NCBI GenBank assembly: GCA_013151465.1
Contig: JAADIF010000047.1
Location: 1 to 8,183 of the forward strand
Source: Microcaldota archaeon
Lineage (GTDB): Archaea > Aenigmatarchaeota > Aenigmatarchaeia > QMZP01 > QMZT01
DNA: 8,183 nt
Direction: 5' to 3'
Positions within the stretch are counted from its first letter, which is position 1. Each line of letters starts with the position of its first letter. Below are positions 1 through 5,924 of the stretch, piece after piece. A program made the translations under genes and the position numbers. The notes under the pieces were generated by a model. The model made no database searches and was not told the origin of the DNA. It saw only the letters and a program-made list of their open reading frames with translations.

Positions 1-62
1 CTTAGAATAAAACATGAGCTCCATCTATGGACTAAAGTCCGCAGAGTTCCCGCACTATGCGA

Positions 63-302
63 CTAATCTTTTAAAAAATCGTCCCTTGTTTTCTTCTCAA
101 CGACAAGAATTGCCATAAAATATTTGTCAAGCCCAATCGATGATATCAGCTCCCTCTTTTTCCTGCCGCCTCCTGAAGAAATGAGGGCAAGTCTGTATCT
201 TTTGCTCAGGAAATCGAGCATCTTTTCTGCCCCCTTCATTAGCTTTTCGCTTTCCTTGTCATAAATTGTTCTTGAAAAATCGAAGATGAGACCGCGCATC
301 AT
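63..302 (-). CDS. HAD-superfamily hydrolase-like protein, C-terminally truncated (possible pseudogene)
   Basis: The 79-residue product opens like a HAD phosphohydrolase. Motif I is FDFSRT with the nucleophile Asp at residue 8, but the usual second Asp (D+2) is Ser10. Motif II is the Ser pair 42-43 in ALISSGG, and a motif III Lys lies at 70-71 in VVEKKTR. The chain stops at 79, before the motif IV acidic loop (GDxxxD) that binds Mg2+; complete HAD proteins are usually about 200 residues. The codons after the stop, read one frame over, give SRIVRELCGL, the sort of helix expected to follow this point, and then another stop. A frameshifted or decaying gene is therefore likely. Two ATGs are adjacent (302 and 299); 302 fits the promoter spacing. 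With Ser at D+2 it may not be an ordinary phosphatase even if complete. Substrate unknown. Confidence 0.6.
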   Translation of the reverse strand: MMRGLIFDFSRTIYDKESEKLMKGAEKMLDFLSKRYRLALISSGGGRKKRELISSIGLDKYFMAILVVEKKTRDDFLKD

Positions 303-324
303 AATAACATATCGTTGCTCACAC

Positions 325-332
325 TTTTAAAT
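325..332. promoter_or_regulatory. Palindromic TATA box shared by two divergent leaderless genes
   Basis: The sequence TTTTAAAT contains the perfect palindrome TTTAAA at 326-331. Its centre (328.5) lies 26.5 bases from the A of the ATG at 355 on the plus strand and 26.5 bases from the A of the ATG at 302 on the minus strand. Archaeal TATA boxes lie about 25-27 bases before the transcription start, so both transcripts would begin at their start codons. No clear purine-rich BRE is seen on either side to set one direction. Confidence 0.55.
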
Positions 333-354
333 GATGAGCATACAATAATCTCTT

Positions 355-630
355 ATGAAATACGAAGTAGAGGATATGAAAAGCAAGATATCTCTTGTAA
401 TTCATTCTGTTGCCGGAATATCAATGGGATACGTTTCGATGCTGATCGGAAATCCGCTACAAGCGGCCGGCGTTGCAATAGGCGTGCTTGTTGTCATCGG
501 TTATCTCGTCGAATTTCTTGTCAAAAAAAAGGGAATGAAATGGTGGTTTTCAAACGGCGGCTTTCTCTACATACTCTTTTGGATAGTGTTCTGGACATTC
601 TTCTATAATTATACAGTCGTCGGCACGTGA
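355..630 (+). CDS. Small three-helix archaeal membrane protein (EMC6/DUF5379-like)
   Basis: The 91-residue protein has a short charged N-terminus and three hydrophobic stretches, at about residues 12-33, 36-55 and 66-87. A basic KKKGMK loop precedes the last helix. The C-terminal segment KWWFSNGGFLYILFWIVFW followed by FFYN recalls a family of small archaeal membrane proteins (DUF5379-type) that has been compared with EMC6 of the eukaryotic membrane-insertion complex. I assign this from memory of the pattern only, so a generic three-helix membrane protein is the safe reading. The ATG at 355 is 26.5 bases after a TATA core, so the mRNA is probably leaderless. It is the first gene of a two-gene operon, with the rhomboid gene starting 21 bases after its stop. 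No catalytic residues are evident, so a structural or assembly role is more likely than an enzymatic one. Confidence 0.7.
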   Translation: MKYEVEDMKSKISLVIHSVAGISMGYVSMLIGNPLQAAGVAIGVLVVIGYLVEFLVKKKGMKWWFSNGGFLYILFWIVFWTFFYNYTVVGT

Positions 631-640
631 AGGCGGGATG

Positions 641-645
641 GGTGA
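641..645 (+). promoter_or_regulatory. Shine-Dalgarno GGTGA for the rhomboid gene
   Basis: GGTGA lies six bases before the ATG at 652 and is complementary to the conserved 16S rRNA 3' end. It favours 652 over the in-frame ATG at 658 and contrasts with the leaderless first gene of the same operon. Confidence 0.6.
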
Positions 646-651
646 AGCCGA

Positions 652-1251
652 ATGAGGATGCTGCTCTACATTGCCTTCATGACTGTTTTCATGTTCTTTG
701 TTCAGGCCGCCGTTCCAGGCGTGACGGAACTTCTTTCTCTGACACCAGCACTTGCGCTGAATGGTATGCCGTGGCAGTTTGTGACCTACATGTTTATGCA
801 CGGCGGGGTCATGCATGTGACATTCAATATGTTCGCACTGCTGATTTTCGGCCCGCGCGTTGAGGAGATTACCGGAAAATATAAATTCCTTTTGTTGTAT
901 TTTGCGTCCGGTATATTCTCCGGACTGTTTTATCTCCTACTAAGCGGGCCCGCGTCAACTGCAATGATGTTGGGCGCATCAGGCGCCGTCTATGCCGTGC
1001 TTGCGGCTTTCGCCGTCCTGTACCCGCGGGACTGGATAATGATATATTTTGTCCCTCTTCCTGCTGCGGCAGTGCTGGTTCTTCTTGTCGTTGCAGAAAG
1101 TGTCTTTGGCATCTTCAGTCTGCAGCCGGGGATAGCAAACTGGGGTCACGTCGGAGGTCTCATATGCGGTGCGCTGATGATGCTGTATTGGAAACATAAA
1201 AGAAAGTCCGAAAGGGAAGAAATGTTAGATTATGTAATAAGAATCAACTAA
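652..1251 (+). CDS. Rhomboid family intramembrane serine protease
   Basis: The 199-residue multi-pass membrane protein carries every landmark of an active rhomboid. The motif HGGVMHVTFN (H50, H55, N59) supplies the oxyanion-hole residues. GASG holds the catalytic Ser110, and WGHVGG holds the catalytic His166. The helix with the Ser is followed by GAVYAVLAAF, and the helix with the His by GLICGALMMLYW, giving the usual six-helix core without an extra seventh helix. A basic cytoplasmic tail (KHKRKSERE) follows. Rhomboids cleave transmembrane segments of substrate proteins within the membrane; the substrate here is unknown. The gene lies 21 bases after a small membrane-protein gene and is probably cotranscribed with it. 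Its stop overlaps the stop of convergent carS by 4 bases. Family assignment is firm; specificity cannot be read from the sequence. Confidence 0.93.
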   Translation: MRMLLYIAFMTVFMFFVQAAVPGVTELLSLTPALALNGMPWQFVTYMFMHGGVMHVTFNMFALLIFGPRVEEITGKYKFLLLYFASGIFSGLFYLLLSGPASTAMMLGASGAVYAVLAAFAVLYPRDWIMIYFVPLPAAAVLVLLVVAESVFGIFSLQPGIANWGHVGGLICGALMMLYWKHKRKSEREEMLDYVIRIN

Positions 1252-1796
1252 TAAGGAACCGCTTTCACCTTGAGAAAATATCCTATGACATTTGCCACCA
1301 GGTGAAATAACGGAGTAACAACGAGGAGAACAAGGACCCATTGCGATTTTATATCCGCTATAAGGAATGTAAAGAATATTGCCCCTACAAGAAAATCTAT
1401 CTGATCTAGAAGTGGTGCGGCTTTTCCTCTTTTTATATCAAGTCGCCTTTTCACAAAGCTTCCAGCAAGATCACCTGTCATCGCTCCAAAACCGAGCAGG
1501 AATCCCAGGACAGGACTCATCATCACCAAAGAAATGTTTAATGGGAGATCGGCTGTCATAATGTAAGGGTATGCAAGCATCTGTATAGCTCCTATGGCAG
1601 CTCCCACGATACAACCACCAAGAAAGCCTTTTCGGGTTTTGCCGTCTCCGAATATGCGCCTTCCATCGCGCATATTTCTACCGCCGTCTATAGGAATTTT
1701 CCCCCTGAAAAGAGGTGCAAATCCATTTGCTGCATATGCCGGCAGAATGAACCATATGGCCTCTATGAAATATATCGGTATCAATCCATAATCCAT
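1248..1796 (-). CDS. carS: CDP-archaeol synthase (CarS)
   Basis: CarS transfers CMP from CTP to 2,3-digeranylgeranylglycerol phosphate, making CDP-archaeol, the branch point of archaeal phospholipid synthesis (EC 2.7.7.67). The 182-residue length and the conserved blocks fit the family: PAYAANGFAPLF near residues 19-30, DGGRNMRDGRRIFGDGKT at 37-54, and the CDP-transfer signature region MTGDLAGSFVKRRLDIKRG at 106-124, followed by PLLDQIDF at 128-135. Asp109, Asp131 and Asp134 are the likely metal-binding acidic residues of the CdsA/CarS fold. About five hydrophobic segments make it an integral membrane enzyme. The ATG at 1796 is preceded at four bases by GTGA, so a short leader with a weak Shine-Dalgarno is likely. 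A possible TATA element is TTATTTAT on the minus strand at 1843-1850. The gene is convergent with the rhomboid gene. Confidence 0.93.
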   Translation of the reverse strand: MDYGLIPIYFIEAIWFILPAYAANGFAPLFRGKIPIDGGRNMRDGRRIFGDGKTRKGFLGGCIVGAAIGAIQMLAYPYIMTADLPLNISLVMMSPVLGFLLGFGAMTGDLAGSFVKRRLDIKRGKAAPLLDQIDFLVGAIFFTFLIADIKSQWVLVLLVVTPLFHLVANVIGYFLKVKAVPY

Positions 1797-1883
1797 AAAC
1801 TCACTTTCTTAAAAACGGTTGTTTATTCTTACGCTTCTCCACATAAATAAATGATGTTAATTTCATTGGACTGCCTTTATCCC

Positions 1884-1891
1884 ATATATTA
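1884..1891 (+). promoter_or_regulatory. Candidate TATA box for the DUF1624-like gene
   Basis: ATATATTA is centred 45 bases before the ATG at 1933. A start about 26 bases downstream (around 1914) would give a leader of roughly 19 bases that includes GGTG at 1921-1924, a plausible Shine-Dalgarno. A second option is CATTATAC at 1906-1913, which is slightly too close for a leaderless start. Confidence 0.3.
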
Positions 1892-1932
1892 ACACCTGAC
1901 CCAAGCATTATACGGGAAGTGGTGTACTCTAT

Positions 1933-2688
1933 ATGAAATATTACAGCGTTGGGCATGGAAAGAAGAGATTCTGGGAAATTGACTTTCTCAGAGGCATCGC
2001 GATAGTAATGATGATAGTATATCACATTCTCTTTGATATGAATTATTTTGACCTGATGAACATAGATTTGCATTCTCTGCCCATTTTCTTTTTCGCAAGA
2101 AGCATACCTGTGATTTTCATAATGGTAGCGGGAATCTCATTTTACATAAGCTATGAACGGGCATCCGGCAAAATGGGCAAAGGAGAGCTTCTTGCAAAAT
2201 ATATTAAAAGGGGAGCCTGGATATTTTCGTGGGGGCTTATTATAACCATCACAAGCTGGATATTCGTTCCTGAAGAATTCATAGTCTTCGGGATACTTCA
2301 TTTCATCGGGATTTCGATAATATTGTCATACCCGCTTCTTGGAAAGGATATAGATTATCTTTTGTTGGCAAGTGCTTCGATAATATTGGGAGCGTTTCTT
2401 CTTCCATTTGCAAGTGTCAACTTTCCATATCTTCTTTGGCTCGGATTTGTGCCAAAGGGCTTTCATACGCTTGATTATTTTCCCATCTTCCCATGGATAG
2501 GTTTCATGTTTGCAGGCATGCATATAGGGAAAACGTTTTATCGTGACGGAAAAAGGCAGTTCAGATGGAAGAATGCCCCAAAGGATATAATCAGTACAAT
2601 AATCTGCTTTTTGGGAAGGCATTCTCTTCTCATATATATCCTGCACCAGCTTGTGATATTATCGTTTTTGTATCTGTTTCTATTATAA
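1933..2688 (+). CDS. DUF1624 / HGSNAT-type membrane acyltransferase
   Basis: The 251-residue protein begins with RFWEIDFLRGIAIVMMIVYH (Asp17, Arg20, Gly21, His31), the hallmark start of DUF1624 (heparan-alpha-glucosaminide N-acetyltransferase catalytic domain family, COG3503). Seven or more hydrophobic helices follow. Further family-like blocks are ILHFIGIS with His123, FPWIGFMFAGMHIGK at about 186-200, and GRHSLLIYILHQ with His228 in the last helix. Relatives move acetyl groups across a membrane onto sugar amines or glycans, so modification of surface glycans, lipids or an exopolysaccharide is a reasonable inference, but the substrate cannot be read from the sequence. The protein is shorter than human HGSNAT and lacks its lumenal domain, as is normal for prokaryotic members. 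It diverges from carS and ends 10 bases from the end of convergent gltX. Confidence 0.82.
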   Translation: MKYYSVGHGKKRFWEIDFLRGIAIVMMIVYHILFDMNYFDLMNIDLHSLPIFFFARSIPVIFIMVAGISFYISYERASGKMGKGELLAKYIKRGAWIFSWGLIITITSWIFVPEEFIVFGILHFIGISIILSYPLLGKDIDYLLLASASIILGAFLLPFASVNFPYLLWLGFVPKGFHTLDYFPIFPWIGFMFAGMHIGKTFYRDGKRQFRWKNAPKDIISTIICFLGRHSLLIYILHQLVILSFLYLFLL

Positions 2689-2698
2689 TAGAATATCA

Positions 2699-4378
2699 TT
2701 ATTTGTGTCCAAAAGCGATTGTTACAGTTTCGTTTTCTTTGCCGTCAACGCGACCAAAACCAACACGCTCCATCTGTATGATTTCCCCGATAGTTAAGTT
2801 TTCCATTGCAATTTCACCGATGCCGGAAAGGGCGCTTCCATCTTTCATAAGAACTTTCACATCAATATGCGGCTCTGACACCCACTGAATCTTTGGCATT
2901 TCCCTCACTATCTCATCGCCTGCAATCTCGGCATTTCTTTCAAGTGTGACGTTGAACGCGCCTTTCAGGCGCACAACCTTTCCCTTATATTTTTCAAAGT
3001 CGTCCCCGCAGACATAGACGCTCTTCATTTCAAGGATCATGAGCTTGTCTCCCATATCAGGGTTATCCGGATGAAACGGCTCCTTTATCTCAGCGATGCC
3101 TTCTTTTCCTTTTATCGTGATTTTTTCCGGATTCAGTACAATCATAAACCTTTTTGCAATAGGATCGATAAACTTCTTGTTCACTGCCTCGAGATTCTTC
3201 CATGATGACTGGATATCATTCTTGGTAAGCCCGCATTGAAAGGCGAAAACCTTCAATGCATCAGAAACAAATCCTCTGCGAAGAAGAGCACGTATCGTCG
3301 GAAGGCGGGGATCATCCCAGCCGGAAATCTCGCCCTTTGCTATCAGCTCCTTCATCTCACGTGTATGCTGGACCATGCCGGGGAACCTTATCATTCCAAA
3401 ATTTATCACGACTGGCTTTTCCCATCCGAAAAAATCATATATCACATTCTGCACGGCTGTATTGTGCTCGTGTTCCTTTCCTCTGAACACATGCGTTATT
3501 CCAAGCGTATGGTCATCGATGGCGCATGAAAAATTATAAAGAGGCCATACAGAATATTTTTTCCCTGCAAGAGGATGCTCTTTCTTATTTATCCTGAAAA
3601 TGGGAGGATCGCGCATTACCGGATTTTTATCCTGCATCGATGTCTTCAGGCGAAGGACAGCTTCTCCTTCTTCATACCCTCCATTCTTCATCTTTTCCCA
3701 TTTTTCCATATTCTCTTCAGGCGAATTCTTTCTGCAAGGGCAATCCTTCATCTCCCTTTTCAGTTCCCTGAAACTTTCAGCAGAACATGTGCATACATAC
3801 GCTTTTCCCTCTTTTATCATTTTTTCTGCGAAATCATAATACAATTCGATCCTTTCTGATTGATGAACGCACTGGTCATAATGGACATCGCACTTTTTCA
3901 GGTCCTCTTTAATCCATTCAATGAATTTTCTTTCTATCTTGCTTGCGTCAGTATCCTCAATCCTCAATATGAATTTGCCTTTGTATTTCTGCGCATAACC
4001 ATAGCTCAGCATCACTGCACGAAGGAACTGCCCTAACGTGAGCGGTCCCGTCGGGGAAGGAGCAAAACGCGTAACAACCTTTCCCTCTTTTGCGCCTTTC
4101 AGTTCAGGGAGACCTTCATCTTTTTTCCTCTTTTTCTTTTCAAGAAGTTCTGGTGCAAGCTCCGAAAGTTTTGCTTTTTGTTCTTCCAATGACATTGCAT
4201 TTACATCCGAAACTGTTTTGCCTATTACCTCACGAAGCTCAAGAACTCTTGCCCTGAAACTTGGATCTGCAGATATCACTTTTCCTATGAGCGCGCCGGG
4301 ATTTGCCTTCCCGTCATGCATCACGGCATTCTGCAATGCCAATCTGAAAATCATATCCTTTGTTCTGTCATTAACCAT
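2699..4378 (-). CDS. gltX: Glutamyl-tRNA synthetase, archaeal type, with altered HIGH and KMSKS signatures
   Basis: GluRS charges tRNA-Glu, and in most archaea also tRNA-Gln before amidation. The archaeal/GlnRS-like layout is complete: an N-terminal helical extension, a class I catalytic domain (RFAPSPTGPL, then FILRIEDTD), a Cys cluster (CTC and CPC) that may bind zinc, FRGKEHEHN, SGWDDPRLPTIRALLRRGF, and a C-terminal beta-barrel anticodon domain. Two catalytic signatures are unusual. HIGH reads TLGQ (4028-4039), and where relatives have a KMSKS-like stretch the sequence is VQHTR (3359-3373). The codons are unambiguous and the frame is open throughout, so a base-call slip does not explain both. 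TrpRS works with TIGN at the HIGH position, so activity is possible. I chose the ATG at 4378 because GGTG lies six bases before it; a GTG at 4387 would add three residues. The 559-residue length is normal. Confidence 0.92.
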   Translation of the reverse strand: MVNDRTKDMIFRLALQNAVMHDGKANPGALIGKVISADPSFRARVLELREVIGKTVSDVNAMSLEEQKAKLSELAPELLEKKKRKKDEGLPELKGAKEGKVVTRFAPSPTGPLTLGQFLRAVMLSYGYAQKYKGKFILRIEDTDASKIERKFIEWIKEDLKKCDVHYDQCVHQSERIELYYDFAEKMIKEGKAYVCTCSAESFRELKREMKDCPCRKNSPEENMEKWEKMKNGGYEEGEAVLRLKTSMQDKNPVMRDPPIFRINKKEHPLAGKKYSVWPLYNFSCAIDDHTLGITHVFRGKEHEHNTAVQNVIYDFFGWEKPVVINFGMIRFPGMVQHTREMKELIAKGEISGWDDPRLPTIRALLRRGFVSDALKVFAFQCGLTKNDIQSSWKNLEAVNKKFIDPIAKRFMIVLNPEKITIKGKEGIAEIKEPFHPDNPDMGDKLMILEMKSVYVCGDDFEKYKGKVVRLKGAFNVTLERNAEIAGDEIVREMPKIQWVSEPHIDVKVLMKDGSALSGIGEIAMENLTIGEIIQMERVGFGRVDGKENETVTIAFGHK

Positions 4379-4384
4379 TCCGAG

Positions 4385-4388
4385 CACC
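4385..4388 (-). promoter_or_regulatory. Shine-Dalgarno GGTG deciding the gltX start
   Basis: On the minus strand AAAGGTG precedes CTCGGA and then the ATG at 4378, giving a six-base spacer like that of the rhomboid gene. The alternative GTG start at 4387 lies inside this element, so the ATG is the better start. An AT-rich stretch at about 4418-4430 could be the TATA region for such a leadered transcript. Confidence 0.45.
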
Positions 4389-4405
4389 TTTTAAGGATTG
4401 TTTAG

Positions 4406-4413
4406 TTTTATAT
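4406..4413 (+). promoter_or_regulatory. TATA box for the metallo-beta-lactamase-fold gene
   Basis: TTTTATAT, with core TTTATA at 4407-4412, is centred 26.5 bases before the ATG at 4436. This supports a leaderless start at 4436 rather than at the in-frame ATG 4430. Read on the other strand the box is ATATAAAA and could also help drive gltX. Confidence 0.55.
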
Positions 4414-4435
4414 CCGCTATTAATAAATAATGTTT

Positions 4436-5203
4436 ATGAAGATTCGGTTTCTTGGAACCGGCTCCGGCTGGGGAGTAATGATACGCCAGGAAAGGGGCAC
4501 GGGCGGCATATGGATAGAAATGAAAGGTAGAAATGACAATGAGAAAATCATAATTGACCCCGGTCCCGGATTTCTTTTGCGGGCCAAAGAATATGGCATA
4601 GATCCGTCAGAACTTACGGGTGTATTAATTTCGCATACACACACAGATCATTCTGAGGAGGCGAATGTCGCAATAGAGGCGATGTCTTTGGGTCATAATG
4701 GAAAGTTTGGCTCACTTCTTGCAGGGCACAATGTCCTCGTAAGTTCTGATTCTTTCACGCAGGCGGTTTCCGAATTCCATAAGAACCTTCCTGAACACGT
4801 CGTGGAGATGGCGCCTTCATCGAAAGCGTCTGTGGGAAAAATTGAGGTCTTTGCAACAAAAACGGCTCATTATGAACCCAAATGTGTGGGTTTTGTGCTC
4901 GATGGGGAAAAACGCATCGGATATACTGCAGATGGCGCATATTACGTGGGTATGGGCTCATTTTTTGAAAACTGTGACATTCTCATCATAAACAACTTCC
5001 TTCCGAGAGGACTGATGATGCCTGGTCACATGAACACCGACATGGCCGCAATGCTTCTTGCGGAGGCAAAGCCAAAAAAGGCGGTAATTACGCATTTTGG
5101 AAGGGAGATACTTGATGCAGGCCCGGACAATGAGGCAGCATTTCTTCAGGATATAACAGGCATCCATGTCATTGCAGCAGAAGATGAAATGGAAATCGAC
5201 TGA
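4436..5203 (+). CDS. Metallo-beta-lactamase-fold hydrolase (RNase Z/PhnP-like superfamily)
   Basis: Numbered from an ATG at 4430, the protein starts with the beta-strand motif KIRFLGTGSGWG, then has TGGIWIE, IIDPGPGFLL and the metal-binding motif HTHTDH at residues 69-74. His147, Asp168 and His222 (ITHFG) complete a two-metal site of the MBL fold. A PGHMNTD segment with His200 precedes the last helix. All metal ligands are present, so it should be an active hydrolase of the Lactamase_B_2 type. It does not look like a textbook RNase Z, since it has DPGPG rather than the DCGEGTQ-type strand and I see no exosite arm. A nuclease role is therefore only suggested by its place between gltX and bud32; phosphodiester or other ester hydrolysis is equally possible. 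I prefer the start at 4436 (255 residues) because the TATA box lies 26.5 bases before it. Confidence 0.85.
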   Translation: MKIRFLGTGSGWGVMIRQERGTGGIWIEMKGRNDNEKIIIDPGPGFLLRAKEYGIDPSELTGVLISHTHTDHSEEANVAIEAMSLGHNGKFGSLLAGHNVLVSSDSFTQAVSEFHKNLPEHVVEMAPSSKASVGKIEVFATKTAHYEPKCVGFVLDGEKRIGYTADGAYYVGMGSFFENCDILIINNFLPRGLMMPGHMNTDMAAMLLAEAKPKKAVITHFGREILDAGPDNEAAFLQDITGIHVIAAEDEMEID

Positions 5204-5221
5204 CTAACTTTTGGGCAAAGC

Positions 5222-5229
5222 AATTAAAT
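5222..5229 (+). promoter_or_regulatory. TATA box for bud32
   Basis: AATTAAAT is centred at 5225.5, which is 26.5 bases before the bud32 ATG at 5252. No Shine-Dalgarno is seen before that ATG (AATTCTAAGGC), in line with a leaderless mRNA. It lies in the 48-base gap after the preceding gene. Confidence 0.5.
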
Positions 5230-5251
5230 GATAAGCAACAAATTCTAAGGC

Positions 5252-5872
5252 ATGAAGGAGATAATCCAACGCGGGGCAGAGGCGGTGCTATACAGGGACA
5301 CTTTAGACGGAAAAGAGGTTGTCATAAAGGAAAGAATTCCAAAAAACTACAGGATAAAAGAACTTGACGAGGAAATACGTTCGCAGAGGACCAGAAGAGA
5401 GGTGCGCCTCCTCGAAAGGGCGCACGCAAACAGGGTGCCTGTTCCGCGCATAGAACGCGCCGAGAAATTCAGGATAGTGATGGATTTTATAGAGGGGAGC
5501 AAAGTAAAGGATATTCTGAACGATGTTGACCATAATGAACGGTCCAGAATATGCAAAGATATGGGAACGATCGTTTCGAAATTGCATAATATAGGTATAA
5601 TCCACGGCGATCTCACCACATCGAACTTCATAGTCAAGAAAGATACAGACGACGTTGTCCTGATCGATTTTGGGCTCGGAAAGTTTGAAAGAAAGATAGA
5701 ATCCAAGGCGGTTGATCTGCATCTTCTCTTCGAGGCGCTCAAATCGACGCATTTTTCTGTTCTGGACGATGCATGGAAAAGTGTGCTTGAGGCGTACCGA
5801 AGGGACTGCGATGAATGGAACGAGATAGAAAAAAGAATAGAACAAATAAAAAAGAGAAGAAGGTACAAATGA
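5252..5872 (+). CDS. bud32: KEOPS complex serine/threonine kinase/ATPase Bud32
   Basis: Bud32 is the small kinase-like ATPase of the KEOPS complex, which works with Kae1 to make t6A at position 37 of ANN-decoding tRNAs in the cytoplasm. The 206-residue product has the family's short kinase core: RGAEA at 7-11 replacing a glycine loop, ATP-contacting Lys26 in VVIKER, the catalytic loop IIHGDLTTSN with Asp120 and Asn125, and IDFGLGK with metal-binding Asp139. The DLHLLFEAL segment follows. The basic C-terminal tail KKRRRYK matches the tRNA- and Kae1-contacting tail of family members. It is stand-alone, unlike the Kae1-Bud32 fusions of many euryarchaea; Kae1 is not in this window. It sits between an MBL-fold hydrolase gene and endA on the same strand, with its own predicted promoter. 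Confidence 0.95.
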   Translation: MKEIIQRGAEAVLYRDTLDGKEVVIKERIPKNYRIKELDEEIRSQRTRREVRLLERAHANRVPVPRIERAEKFRIVMDFIEGSKVKDILNDVDHNERSRICKDMGTIVSKLHNIGIIHGDLTTSNFIVKKDTDDVVLIDFGLGKFERKIESKAVDLHLLFEALKSTHFSVLDDAWKSVLEAYRRDCDEWNEIEKRIEQIKKRRRYK

Positions 5873-5894
5873 CAAACAAATTCTCCATTTCTCT

Positions 5895-5902
5895 TTTTAT
5901 AC
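5895..5902 (+). promoter_or_regulatory. TATA box for endA
   Basis: TTTTATAC, with core TTTATA at 5896-5901, is centred 26.5 bases before the endA ATG at 5925. The stretch between box and ATG is ACATATACACACAC with no Shine-Dalgarno, so the transcript is probably leaderless and separate from bud32. Confidence 0.55.
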
Positions 5903-5924
5903 TATTTTTTACATATACACACAC

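Noticed and set aside
29..40. GGACTAAAGTCC inverted repeat near the left edge
   Set aside because: Five-base arms around two bases are too small for an RNA hairpin loop, and one short repeat is not enough to call an operator or terminator.
331..337. ATGATGA resembling a C box of a C/D guide RNA
   Set aside because: No D box (CTGA) or C'/D' pair lies at the right distance, and the site overlaps the divergent promoter.
1801..2073. 90-codon minus-strand frame between carS and the DUF1624-like gene
   Set aside because: It overlaps the well-supported start of the DUF1624-like gene and the promoter region, has no family-like motif, and its composition fits an antisense shadow.
4430..5203. Calling the MBL-fold protein RNase Z outright
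   Set aside because: The HxHxDH site is shared by the whole superfamily. The N-terminal strand reads DPGPG rather than the RNase Z type, and no exosite arm is visible.
5303..5875. 190-codon minus-strand frame opposite bud32 (and a second one of 173 codons)
   Set aside because: Both are antisense to bud32, whose kinase motifs are unmistakable. The length comes from codon bias on the opposite strand.
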